Assembly (NCBI GenBank): GCA_030141605.1
Contig: JAQGDQ010000028.1
Location: forward strand, 815,501-879,500
DNA: 64,000 nucleotides
Source of the DNA: Tubiluchus corallicola
Taxonomy: Eukaryota > Priapulida > Priapulimorpha > Priapulimorphida > Tubiluchidae
Reading direction: 5' to 3'
Shown here: piece by piece, positions 48,423-60,221 of the stretch
Layout of the letters: each line of letters starts with the position of its first letter
Numbering within the stretch: the stretch's first letter is position 1
The notes under the pieces: model-generated
What the model was told of the DNA's origin: nothing
What the model saw: the letters and a program-made list of their open reading frames with translations, nothing else
Database searches by the model: none
Made by a program: the position numbers and the translations under genes

Positions 48423-50840
48423 ACTGCTGCTGATGTTGTTTGCAGTCCAGGCGGTTGTAATGTTTGGGTCCGTATATACATAAAATAACACTTAAGTAAG
48501 ATTAAAGTAATTATTTAATCCAAAATTTAGTTTAACAAATGCAGATTACGACATTATCATTTTTAGACACGATCAACTTTCAATGCAATTCAACTATGAT
48601 TTGTTACTTGTCATTATAGCGGTGGCAGTGGTATTGGTCGTAGTCATGGGTTCCAACATCATAATCATCATCATTGTCACCACGGTTGCTGTAGTTGTTG
48701 TTGCTGATGTGCTAATAGATAGTTATGAATGATGATAATGATGACTACAGTGTGAGTGATGACAATAATGTTTATGATGACAACGATGAAAATTATGATG
48801 TTGTTGACAGTGATCATGATTATGGCAATTGCAGGAGCAACTAGAGTGACAGTGATTACTAAGGCATACAATGGTTACTGTTAGTACGACACTATGTGGC
48901 ACATTTGATAATTACAATGATTTCAATTCAATTCTGGTTTTATGAAAAATGCTTTTACAGGGCTAGTGGGAATAAATAATAAACACTTTTCAAATTTGAC
49001 AAAACTTTGCAAAGCGGAAATGCTAGTAGCAGATCTTAGCGTAGTACTATTTTTGCTTTTGTTTCTTTGTCTGAGTATTTGTTTAAAAACTGAGTTGGAT
49101 TTTGCTGAAAGAATTTTCAAATGTACCTGGGTTTGATATTCACTGATAAAATTCTAGCTGCCGCGCGCATTATTAATTATGATGTTTTATGAGCTTTTTA
49201 GTAAACTAGACTTTCCTTGCACCAAAATTTATTCCTATTGGATAAATTGAATGTAGGTAAGTTTGTTACAAGCAAATTTGGTACAGGGAATCTTGGTACG
49301 GCTAATTTCGGTACGAGGAAATTTTGGTACTAGAAATTTTTGGTAGGCGGTAATTTTGGTACAGGTAAATTTGGTACTATCATCTTTAAGCATAAGGAAT
49401 TTTGGTACTAGAAAATGTGATTTGGGGAATATTTGGTACGAGGAAAAAATGGTACCAGGATTGTCTAATACTAAGAAATATTGGTACAAGGAAGTTTTGG
49501 TACTAGGAAAATATGGTACGAGGAAAATTTGTAAATAGGAAAGTTTGGTACTGCAAAATTATGTATTAAACGAAAGAGAAATAATTTTTATGTCTTTTTA
49601 TAAAATAATTATTTCAACTAGAAAATACACAAGTTTATTAAACAGAGAAGAAATTTGGTACTAGGAAAGTCTGGTTTATTGAAAAGTTCATAAAACATAC
49701 TGTAATTAATAGTGCGTGGCAGCTAAAATTTTATCCGTGATTATCCCATCCATGTACGTACATTTGAAAATTCTTTCAGAAAAAATGACAGGTCTTCAAT
49801 TTACCATGCAAACTTTCGAAAAACTCGATCAATTTGTTTTTTTCGGAAAAATGATCACTTTCTTGGTGTTTTTTACAAAAAATATCAAAACTGAGATAAA
49901 AACATGCCACTGATAGCTAATGATATCACTGGAAAAAAACGCCCTGCAAAAGCCTAGTTTGGTTTCCCGCGAGGCCCACTGTGTGGAGTGAGAACTGTTC
50001 TTCTTGATGCACCTAATACTGCTGCTGCAGGCAGTGGTGACGGTGATGGTGTAATGTTGTCATGATACTGCTGTTGGCAGTGATGACAGTGATGGTGTAA
50101 TGTCGACATGATGCTGCTGTTGGCAGTTGTGGCAGTGGCAGAAATGGTGTGTGATTATTATGGTCACAGGTGTCACCGTCATCACTGTTGTCAGCAGCAA
50201 CAGCAACAACAACAGCTGCAGCAGCAACAACAACAATAACAATAGCAACAGCAACAAAACGACAAATGTAACAATGGTGATGATGAAGACAACGAAACCA
50301 GGAAGCAAGAAACTAACATACAACAAGAATAACAACAACAGCAGCAGTAGTGACGCCGACGTCTACAATAACAACAACAACAGTAACAAAAGCAACAAAA
50401 CAACAAAAGTAACAAAGGTGACATGATAACAGCAATAATTATGATGATGATGGTGGCAGCAGTCACAACAAAAGAGTGAGCAAGAAATAGAAAAACAACA
50501 ACAAGGGCAAATAACAAACAATAGACAAACAAACAAAGAGGAAGCGAACAAAAAACAAATAAAAACAAATGCACCAACATGAGCCTCTATAACTTGTTCA
50601 AGTAGGTTGTATAAAATACATTTTCTTAGTACCAAACTTTCCTAGTACCAAACTTTCCTTGTACTAAACTTGTTCCGTACCATTTTTACCTTGCACCGTA
50701 TTTACTTGTACCAAAAAATTCCTGACAAAACTTCGTTAGTACAATATCTACCAGTATTTTCTCTGTACCAAATTTTTCCAGTCCCAAAATCACCACATAC
50801 ATACATTTCCTAGTACCAAATTGTTTTCCTTGTATCAATA
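47960..50840. mobile_element. Large composite foldback-like structure with TTTGGTACTAGGAAA arrays
   Basis: The outer left array (about 47985-48215) and outer right array (about 50625-50840, inverted) are degenerate copies of TTTGGTACTAGGAAA. Just inside them, non-repetitive links match in inverted orientation (48215-48250 against 50590-50625: ACATTTTTATATAACCTA / TAGGTTGTATAAAATACA, and AAGTTATAG / CTATAACTTG). Next come (TTG)n at 48310-48425 and its complement, CAA-rich repeat, at 50190-50560. An extra plus-oriented array of the same unit lies at about 49240-49560. No transposase frame was seen. GAT/GTC-type imperfect triplets fill 48600-48860 and 49990-50180. Confidence 0.65.
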
Positions 50841-51413
50841 TTACAAGGAAGCTTAGTTCCAATAATAAGTGCTTGTCTTTGCAATTTATTTTTTGCTTTA
50901 AAGGCACTTTAGTTTCAAAAAGTTGCATACTAAATTTTGTAGATGGCGACACCAGCGTTTAAACAGTGTTATTAGAAATACAAGATGTATAGCGCGACGA
51001 TACTGACAAGATAAATGAAGCATTTTAGTTTTTTTCTGCATTAGTTAAATAAGCTAGCAGTACACGCATCTGTTCTACACTGAAACCTGATAACTCGAAG
51101 GCTATAAAATTACATGAAATTAAAATAGCTATTAATGTGTCAGGAATATTAAAACACTACTGTGTGCTGTAGTTATTAAATTATTCTATTGTGCTTAATT
51201 ACTGATTATAATGATTAGTACTGTACAATCGTTTTAGCACAGTAAACGTTAATAATATTGAACAAACTTTTTAAATAAGCTTTTTTCTCCTATGTGATGC
51301 TTGTCTGAGCAAAAACACAACAATGGCAACATTTTGTAGTACCATTACAATACCATACCATTACCCATACCATTAGGCCATCATATTATGACCAGAGTGA
51401 CCGATACAAAATT

Positions 51414-51620
51414 TCAGTGTTCCGCTGATCTCGTCAAATTGCGGTAACTCTGACCTGCCCAGTGCCCAGTTACAGCCGGCAAAGGTTGTAGTTCCCGATT
51501 ATTGGGCCACGCAGTCCAGGACAATAGCCTCACAAAACGTGTCATCCGAATCAAGGATTTGTTTGCTTGAGTAACGGTACGCTGACTAGAAGACGCAACA
51601 AACGCAGCTGCCATTTTTGT
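51414..51620 (-). other. Candidate first exon of an unknown, possibly mitochondrial, protein
   Basis: In a locally G/C-richer block the minus strand has an ATG at 51618-51620 opening MAAAFVASSSQRTVTQANKS, then RMTRFVRLLSWTAWPNNREL, to a TGA at 51411-51413. The Ala/Ser/Arg-rich, acid-poor beginning resembles a mitochondrial presequence. GGGCAG|GTCAGA near 51458 could be a donor. GCTGCCATTTT overlaps the start and resembles a YY1-type start-site motif. No downstream exon was identified, so this is only a candidate. Confidence 0.25.
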
Positions 51621-51850
51621 TATAGAAAAATGAATTGTAATCACCACCGGTCCACCGCCACGCGTGCATATTGAGCTAATGAACATAACACAGCTATGCA
51701 CACACACAAATGAACGTGTGAGTTACAGTGAACAAATAATGAAATTATGAGCACACGCGCGCTTCGTGTGGCTTTTCACGCCTTTTACGTAAACGTGTAA
51801 GAATTTATTATCTAGGCTGAAAAAAGTAATAGCACCTGTTGTACCAATAA

Positions 51851-51905
51851 CTGTAAGTAAGTGGGTGAGTGAGTGAGTGAGAAAGTAAGTAAACGAGTAA
51901 GTAGG
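51851..51905 (+). repeat. (GTGA/GTAA)n tetranucleotide repeat
   Basis: A short imperfect run of GTGA and GTAA/GTAG units (GTGAGTGAGTGAGTGA in the middle), followed by related GTAAGTA words. Confidence 0.8.
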
Positions 51906-53369
51906 TCTAAGTAAATAAAATTTTATTTCAGACTAAAAAACCTGTTTACAAAATAAAAAACGAAATTAAAAATACATTATGCGAATAAAAATTACTTACA
52001 GTGCAGTAAAGTTAGTCACTCGACTACTGTAGGCCTGCTGTTTCGTAATAGTTCATTCCTTCTCTGAAAAATCTTGATTATAAAAAAAAACGTCGGAGTT
52101 TAAAATATTGTAAATCTAATTATCTGATATTAGTAATCCTGATATAAGGCTATGACAAGTTTTCCTGCGAATGTGAACAAAATGAGCAATGTTAAGTCCA
52201 TAAATCCATTCCTAATGCACTGCAGGTCAGATCTAATTTAAAAACTCTTAATACAATTATTGGCGACACGTAACTTATTGAGAGTGCTCTTGCCTAGATT
52301 GGACAGATAGAGTAGAGCACTAAAATTACAACAGTAACTTTTATAAAAGTCTAATTTTGACATTATTGGAGTACATTTTAAATTTTAACCTATCAACCAG
52401 TTACTAAGTACGTAAAACAAACAAATTTGATTTTCACTATCACTGCCTAGTCATGTCTGAACACTTAATTATTATGACCAATACATACTACTTTTTTACT
52501 GATGCAGGCAATACACGATTTCCAGGAGTAAAGTACTTAAATGGAACGGTAAAAAAATTCATTGACTTTTCGTGGTATTAAAATAATATTATGAAAATTT
52601 GGATACTAGTTACCATAATTAAAAAGTGACTAGAGCATTAGAGCCTAGAGCCGGTATTGAAGAGTCAAGCAAAATTAGGTTACCAACATACATAAAATAA
52701 CTAATTTTGCATTTTTCAATACGCCAACTATTTATTATTAATTATTATTTATTCGTACATAAAAAAGTACATTAACACAACACAGACACACAGTGCATTA
52801 GTAATATTTACAAAATTATGTAATTAGTTACATACTGCATATACATTACACACCAAAAGTAATACATCGAAAAAAAAGCAAAACCAATAAAAAGACAAAA
52901 ATGACAATCATTACTTAAAAACACGATAAAATTATGTGTATGCAATTAATTCTTCATGATAAATGTTAAGATTTCATTCAATTCATTAAGCTATAAAAAC
53001 AAAAACCTTTTGCTTCTATTGTATTTAAAATATCCATTGCCAGAGATACTTTAGAAATTTGATCCTCAGTAAGTTTGCATTCCTCTATAAATACATGTGA
53101 TCGTACAAGCTTTGGCTTCGATATGATTAATGCAAAAACTATATTGTATTTTAGGCATAATAGTTCACATTATTCCCCATACATGATAAAACTGAGTAAA
53201 AAAAGAAACCACATTTAAATTACCTAACTTCTCGTATAATTTATACGTATATATATGTATCATATCATATGTGTATCACATATCATGTATAATATATATA
53301 TAGGTTAAAAAGCGGCCCAGAAAATATACCACCGTGTCTTAGGCAGCAATTCCCTTGTAAATGAATCAG

Positions 53370-53560
53370 AGATAGCTTCCCCATCTGAAGCATAGCTGTG
53401 GTTTCTACACCAGTTTTTAAAAACATTCAACAGTGCTATTTGGAAAACCACGAGCCGCGAGTTTGCTCAGCAATTTTTGTGGGTTACGCACTCAAAGCCT
53501 TACTGGCATCTAGAAGGCATGCATGAACAGGAGTGCCATTGTCTACGTATTTGAAGTAAT
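53370..53560 (-). mobile_element. LINE reverse transcriptase scrap
   Basis: The minus strand reads FKYVDNGTPVHACLLDASKA (motif A region, normally ..CLLDASKAFDR) followed, after frame damage, by sequence resembling KL...LL.RG.P..IV. This is the reverse transcriptase core of an L2/Rex-like LINE. Only about 190 bases are recognisable. Confidence 0.7.
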
Positions 53561-53564
53561 AATG

Positions 53565-53648
53565 GGCTTCAAAATAATAACTGTGTGTTACCAATATTCC
53601 TAATAAGGCTTCAAAATAATAATTATGTGTTACCAATATTCCTAATTA
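53565..53648 (+). repeat. 42-base tandem duplication
   Basis: Two adjacent 42-base copies (53565-53606, 53607-53648) beginning GGCTTCAAAATAATAA and containing TGTGTTACCAATATTCCTAAT, with a few substitutions. It directly follows the LINE scrap. Confidence 0.85.
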
Positions 53649-54621
53649 TCCTAAGACTAAACTTTTTTAACTTTAGCGGAAAAGATGATAAAACTGGCGT
53701 GAGATGTCAGTTAGTACCTAATTTTTTCAAACTCCATTTTGAAATTGTCAAAAATTATTTTACATTCAATATCGTAAAGCCCAATATGTACTAGTATTTT
53801 GCGTTTTAGTTTTGGCAATGGTTTTCGTAGGTAACAGTGAAAAGTCAAACGATTTGTTTTCGCCGTTATGGTGCACGCTATCTTTACCTTCGTTTAGTGG
53901 AATTCGCCTCAATTTGCCTAATTTTCAAATTAAAAAGCAATTTGCATTTTTCGGTGTGCTGTCAAGTTTAATTTTTCAAGATGTCCATGTAATATTTCGT
54001 GACAACACGCGTTTTCATGCATAATAATGACCGTTAACGAGCAGCCCAGCGAGGGCAGACCCGCGAAAAATGGCTTACGACAACAACGTCCCTTTCTCGA
54101 AATGCACATTGTGTTTTTTTCAGTAATCTATATTAATGCGATGCTCATTTGAAATGCCCCTAGGACACTTTTCCGTCGCAGTTATTATTATTACAATGAT
54201 ATAGATAGATAAACTGCCACCTTGCAAAGACTACCTTGCCTTAGCTTTAATTTAATTTAACTACGACTATACTTGTCACTTACAATCGCAAATGCTGTTT
54301 TGATGGTTTTTAAAATGGCAGCGAATAGAATCTCTAAGCAGCAGTTTTTCGCCCCTGGTGAAAAGTCTGGGCTGAAAAATGAGTAGTAGTTTACTTGGCG
54401 CCACGAAGGTTTGAGTCCATTACAGAGTTATCCCTCGTTTCTCATATTTAGCTCTTATTAGGCCTTGTCATCAGGGCTACTTACCTACCACCTAGTAAAC
54501 CCAGCCGGTATTCGGTATAAATACATAATTGTTAAAATAGACAATTAGAAAGTTAGATACTCACTAATTTGAACACAAAGTAACTTTTGGAAGGAGTATA
54601 CAATTCCCCATACAATTTAAA

Positions 54622-54720
54622 TACTCTAACACTAACCATAACCATAACCCTAACCATAAACCAAACCCCAACCCTAACTCTAACCCTAATCAGCTTCATA
54701 TACAGCTTCGTAACCCTAAT
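54622..54720 (+). repeat. Degenerate telomere-like (CCCTAA)n tract
   Basis: This is a run of AACCATAACCCTAACCATAA, CCCCAACCCTAACTCTAACC and related words, followed by another GTAACCCTAATTG at about 54709-54721. It is the C-rich strand of the animal telomere repeat TTAGGG with substitutions, i.e. an interstitial telomeric sequence. Confidence 0.8.
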
Positions 54721-56261
54721 TGTACTTCATGTACAGGTGGGAATTGTAAACTTAGCCCTGAATTTTAATAACTAGTTAAACCCAGTCTTCCGCCTATTCA
54801 GAATACCCGCTGCACTGACCCTGATAATTAGGAATTAGTGCTCCTGGTAATGGTGACCCAAACAGAGCACTATGCACACATAATAAAGTAATGCTTTTAT
54901 TAGTCAGATGTATTATTGTTGCACACCTGCTGCATAGCTCACACATGGTACCCAGTTACAAAAAATATCCGAGCTGCAAAATGCGCTCAAGTCTCCACGA
55001 AAATCAGTTGTGGATCAAGTTCTCAATCCACCCGCTTGCGGGATTACCAAGTGGGCCAGTTGCTGATTCTGCATTAAAAAAAGCTAAGACACAAGTGTCC
55101 AAATTACCAACAGCAACTGCGCTGGCTCCACTGTCTTTTTAAAGCCAAGATTACCAAGTCTTTATGATACTGATACTAATTGTCTGAGAAAAAATTAATT
55201 TATGTCAGTGCTAAGCGCCTATGTTTCTAATTGTTTAGTATTTAGATGAGTGGAAGAATAGCTGAGCAAATAAATCAACATAAGTGGTTGAAATATGAAG
55301 CATTAAACTTTGTATGTTGCGTTTTTTAAATCCCCTACGTTTTTGGATTTTTAAATATCAACGTTTACATAATTTCGAGTTGTCACGTAATTACTCTGCT
55401 GCCAACTTGAGCAATGTCAGATATGAATGTTTACGGATGGGCGATTGCTTAGAAACTGGTTCAAGTATTTTCACTTGCCCCTCTTGTTTCATTGGCAGAT
55501 ATAATATACACACATTACATTCGAACGTGCCTCTGCTTGTTTAGTACCTCATCTTGGGAAATTGTGATTAACGATGAGAAAGGTTTCGGTCCTGCTCACC
55601 TCCTTGTACTTTTTTAGTCTACTTCCCTGAAAGGCCATCAGTCTTCTCTTGGAGGATCTTTTTTTAAAAAACTATGTATATAAAATACTTTTATATAAAC
55701 TGTCTTGTAATAAAATGGTAGACAGCATGTCAAATATCAACACCTCAGTTTTCTCTGAAAATTTAATATATAAATGTATATTCGCGCTTAAAAAATAATT
55801 ATAGGAAAACTTGGTGCATCTTGAAAATGTTTACGATACTTGCGAGAGGTCAGAGAATTTCAGCAACTGAACATCAGTGGGGGTTAATTATAAATACTAA
55901 TATTAGTTTTCTGGCATTGAAAGAAGCAATTTAAGAAATTGGCTAAATTACCTCTTTAACTCGCCTCACTGGCTATATGAACCCAAATACACTAACTCTT
56001 TGTGCTAATTTAAATCCTGGAATAATGAGATATGTCCCTCAATGGCTTTCTAAAGCCTAAAGGAATTGGCCAAAGTTCTTAAACAATTTTTTCACGCCTT
56101 TGTAGGCAGCCGGGCCCATAATACCGCGTGCTCATTACGGTCCTTAAGCCATTTATTTCTTGACCAATGGCGATTCATTATAGGCTTTTGATGTCTGAAT
56201 ATTGACCATGGCTAGGTCGCGTTCGCACCTTAGACAAAGACAGTTGTTCCGCGACTGTTCT

Positions 56262-57260
56262 AAATAAGTTCATTAATAATGGCTAAATTATAGACTTGAG
56301 CAGGGACTTCATACTGCCCACAGGCCAAGCAAAACTCGGACATTCTACGGACGTTCGAAACTTGCTAGAAGTGGAATTTCGGTTGTTAATGACAAATGGT
56401 GTAAGAAGGTCGTATAACTAAGTCACTTTTATAATTTTAAGTTGGAGAAAACATATTTGCCATTTTAAACAACTAAGCGGCTCGAACAGATTATAAACTT
56501 AAATTTCATGCGGTGCAAATATGTAGGCTTATGTCGTGATAGTTAATGTGCCGGAATAGCTTCAAGACCTTAAGAATTGGAAAGAAGAGCAAAGGGCAAA
56601 GTATAAGAGGGAAATGATAGGAGACGGGAAAGGCTAAAAAGGGGAGGAGAAGAGGAGAGAAAAGGAAAGGAGACAAAAAGGGGGGAAGGCGAATGGAGAG
56701 GGGAGGATATAGGAAAGTGATAAAAGCAAAGATAAGGAAAGGGAGAGTAGAAAACAAAAAAAGGCGAAGGGAAGAAAATGCACCGATGGGAAAGAGTTGG
56801 GGAAGAAGAGAAAATAATAAGATATGGAAAGCGAGAAAAAAGAAAGAAAAAATAGGAAGAAAAAACATGCGAACAGAAGCAAAGGAAGAGGAGAGGCGAT
56901 GAAAATACATAGGCCTCTATTACTCAACGATCAACTAATCTCAGCTCATCTTCAACTAATTAGCCGTCACGTAAACTATTGTTTATACGGTACGTACGTA
57001 ACATAAGCCTTTAGGTTTGTTTTATTTTGTTTATGCTCAGTTTAATTTCTCGTGTTGACTAATTGATTATAGGAGATGCCTTGATGTTTTTCAATACGGT
57101 TTTGCAAAAAAGCAAGCAAAGCTCAACTTTTGTGGTAACTATTGTGTACATTTATGGTTTAGTTATACAGCGTATACACTCAATTAGTGAATTAAGTACT
57201 ATTAAACAAGTGAACGGTACGATAAGTAAGATTTTTTTATCTATGATTATACAAAGCACC
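56262..57260. repeat. Segmental duplication, copy A
   Basis: This aligns collinearly with 60222-60860. Shared stretches are TTCTAAATAAGTTCATTAA, ATGGCTAAATTATAGACTTGA, a purine-rich block, CATCTTCAACTAATTAG, TGTTTATAC, and GTGTACATTTATG.TTTAGTTAT with TACTATTAAACAAG. The copies are diverged and differ mainly in the length of the purine tract. No coding potential is obvious. Confidence 0.85.
56575..56905 (+). repeat. Polypurine (GGAAAAG-type) tract
   Basis: About 330 bases of nearly uninterrupted purines with G-runs (GGGGAGGAGAAGAGGAGAGA type). It is part of segmental copy A. The matching tract in copy B (60420-60545) is about 125 bases. Long frames on the minus strand (Phe/Leu/Pro/Ser-rich) are composition artefacts. 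Confidence 0.9.
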
Positions 57261-57634
57261 CCACAGGTACGCATAACGACACGGTTTTCAAACTGACTTT
57301 AAAATAGCTATTTTGTTTAGCAGCGAAATTAGATTATATTAAAGACAAACTGCGTTATATGCAGGAAACTATCCAACCTCTTTGTATGAAGGTTACGCTT
57401 TAGTCCCATTTTGTCTAGTTAAAAGTTTCCCTAATTGCTACAAGCTTAAATTCAGGAACTTCAAGATGGTAAGTGTAATTATTTGTTTCATGCCTTGAGG
57501 ACTAATACCAAGTACATCAAGAGGCGCATGTCATCATCATGTGTACTTCAGGATCAACCGCCTTCAAGCCACAAAATTATTCTTTTTCACCCATCTATAG
57601 TTCATAGTACATGTAAATATGTTCGTGCATGTTT

Positions 57635-57853
57635 CTACAAAAGTGGCATTTTTGTTCTTTTTCCACAAAACTTATAATAAAAGTGAGATCTGAAAAATGG
57701 GACCACAAGAGATGGGGTAGTATATAGGGATAGTTTCACGGGATGCCCACGTTTTGCCGCAACAAGTGTTTTCCGCACCTGCCCACCTTGTACGTGAAAC
57801 ACCTCTGCGGTATTGACACACGATGAGGTGAGGCTCTTTATAGGGCGCGTCCA
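57635..57853 (-). other. Open frame, possible extracellular-domain exon
   Basis: The minus strand is open for 72 codons between TAG 57854-57856 and TAG 57635-57637. It contains VFHVQGGQVRKTLVAAKRGH and PVKLSLYTTP, a pattern that resembles an Ig-like A'-B strand (G.PV.L.). The block is less AT-rich than its flanks. It lies on the same strand as the LDLa/Kunitz exons about 1.5-4 kb away, but I could not show splice continuity. Confidence 0.2.
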
Positions 57854-59197
57854 CTAGGTGAACGATTTTGAGCTCAAGTTCAAGTAAGATTTCCGGCACT
57901 TTTCACTGGGAATGTAATTTGATATGTAAATTCTATCTGTTAATATTACCATCACTAAAGAAGCAATAAGAATTTGAACACTATGCAGAATGCTCGTGTA
58001 TTATTATTCATTGGTGGCTGTATCTAATATAGTTTGTTATTTTACGCAGTTTTACATTGGGCAAAATGTTTTTATTGGGTTTAGCTACACTGCTGTGTTG
58101 CTGTTGATGATATTGTAGTCGTTGTTGCAGCGTGGTGAAGTAAGGCATGATATAGTGTGCATTTCAGGCAGCAGTGGGTTAGTGTGGTTTGATGTGGTGT
58201 GGTGAGATGTGGTATCATCTGCATTGTTGTGCAGTTGGTTTGTACAAATATCTTTTGCAAGGTTTGATTAGTGTAATTTGATTTGTACATTTAGACAGCG
58301 TACATTTACCTCAATGCATGCGTGAGTGGCAATGTACATGAGATGAACATGCACAAGTGCATCCTAGGAGGACGGAATATAATGAAAGGTACGTGGTACG
58401 TATTTTATCTTTAGGCCTTTAGGTATTTCAGGACTCTGAAGATCATTGAGATGTATTCATTGAGTGTGTCTTTTTGGTTGTTATGCATGCATTACCGGCG
58501 TTTTAGATGTCTGTAAGCAGGTTAAAATGTGTACTGGATGTTGTTTGATAGAGAGTTATGGGTAACAGTGGAACTGTGTGGAACTACACAGCACAGCGGG
58601 CTGCTGAATACAATCATTATTAACAAGCATGGGCATCATAACAAGTCTAGGGAAGCTTGAACTGCGAAACAGGAATATTTCCATTATAATGATTTATTAC
58701 AGAAAGATTTCATAATGAGTAAACCATAATAACTAATATTTTTTGTTGTACAATTTGTTTATTAATAGAGTTGACCAAAATTAAATACATGTTTCAGTTT
58801 ATACACCTGAGCGCAATGACTTGCACCTATAGAAAAAGGAGGAGATTTATGTAAATTTTGTGAAGCGGAGGATGACGAATTCCACTATTCATAATAAGAC
58901 ATAAGATGATATTGCTAGATACCGTAGTTAATAAGGAATACATAAATATTGATGTTAAAATAAACATTGAAAAACTATTGCAAAAGCCGAGCACTGCTTT
59001 TATAAAATAAGCAGAATTTTTTAGAAAAATCACATAGCTAGTTTACCGTTATATGGCAAAAATTTTGAGATTAGAAAATTTTGGGCTAGGAAGTACTAAT
59101 AAGATGGTTAATAAGATTAATAAGTTACTGCAAAATTATAGAAGTACAAACAAAATTACCGAAGGTTTGTTTAGAGACTAGAGTATACACTATAACC

Positions 59198-59397
59198 TCA
59201 TACTTGAACCTGCCCACCCACCCCTGACATACATTTTTCTTTACACTCTTGTTCTGACTTAAATCTATTTGCATTTCCTCTGCAGCCTCCATAATTGAAC
59301 TCTTCGCAGTTCCCCGTCTCCGTGGAGTAGTACCAACTCGGATTGCTAGCTTTACAGGGTCCACTTATTTTTGGTAGCTTGCAAGTAATGTCGGCAC
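59198..59397 (-). CDS. Kunitz (BPTI-type) protease inhibitor domain exon
   Basis: After acceptor TTTATAG the exon encodes a full Kunitz domain: ITCKLPKISGPCKA, SWYYSTETGNCEEFNYGGC, RGNANRFKSEQECKEKC. All six cysteines are present in the family spacing. The residue after the second Cys (P1) is Lys, which predicts inhibition of trypsin-like proteases. The exon starts with two bases of a split codon (phase 1), matching the LDLa exon at 61519-61665. It ends in-frame at TGA 59198-59200 (CMSGVGGQVQV, stop), so it may be the terminal exon, although GTATGA or GTTCAA there could be donors. The protein would be secreted or membrane-anchored, but no signal-peptide exon was found. Confidence 0.85.
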
Positions 59398-59957
59398 CTA
59401 TAAAATGGTAATCGTCAAATGTTGCTGAAAAATTTGGAAAAATTGAATGGTTAAACTAGTAGAAAACTACTAGCTTTGAACATTCCAAGTTGATAATAAA
59501 CAGCGGCAGCCAGTCTGCACAAACGAGGTTGATGCTTTTGGTCTTTCAAGGCTATCACAGTAAATCACCACTGATAACCTTTCTTACCTATCTGTCTAAA
59601 AGCACGCCATTTCCCTCACACTGGGGCTGAAATATTTGCATAAATGGCTTCACGAGCATACGTATGACATGCACACTAGAACAAGTGAAAATAGAAATGA
59701 AAATAGGGTACACCATAGCTGTGTTGTAGTCTGGCTTTCTTAATTTTGCAGGGTAGACAAATTTTACAAACTTTGCATTAAAATTCCTCCCCAGCCCTTT
59801 CCAGTTGTAATAAATAACTAGATATAGCTTAGGTTTATGGCTCCAATCAAGCGATATAGAGCTCGTACTGTACAATATTTAGAAGTAAATTTACGTGTTA
59901 GGCTATCAAATGTTAGGTACGTGAACCTAATGTCAAAAAAGCAAAGCAAATGAGGTC

Positions 59958-60182
59958 CTAGGCTCCAGACTGTTTTAGCGGCCTATCAATATAGGATGAT
60001 CCCTCAGACCCTGACATACATTTTCGTTTACACTGCTTTTCAGTATCAAATCTGTTTGCATTTCCTGCGCAACCTACATATATAAATTTTTCACATTTCT
60101 CCGTCTTCGTGGCGTAGTACGACATCTGAAAACCGCCCTACACGACCCAACTTTTCTGGTAGATTGCATATGTCCTTGGCGT
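59958..60182 (-). pseudogene. Broken second Kunitz exon
   Basis: This is a diverged duplicate of the 59198-59397 exon with the same acceptor context (TTTATAG, two-base start). The N-terminal part reads DICNLPEKLG, then the frame shifts. GSCRA appears in another frame and the C-terminal half (SYYATKTEKCEKFIYVGCAG, NANRF, KQCKRKCMSGS) in the third, ending at TAG 59958-59960. At least two frame changes within the domain mean that it cannot encode a folded Kunitz domain as it stands. Sequencing error cannot be excluded. Confidence 0.75.
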
Positions 60183-60221
60183 CTATAAAATGATTGGCGA
60201 CATTTGAAGCATTATTGGTAA

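Noticed and set aside
50060-50635. Leu/Cys- and Asn/Ser-rich frames
   Set aside because: They arise from CAA/TTG and GAT-type triplet repeats within the foldback arm.
59588-59640. Possible mini-exon (PQCEGNGV) between acceptor TTTCAG and donor GTAAGA in the Kunitz region
   Set aside because: All three frames of the 39-base piece contain a stop, including TAG at the donor, so it cannot be an internal coding exon.
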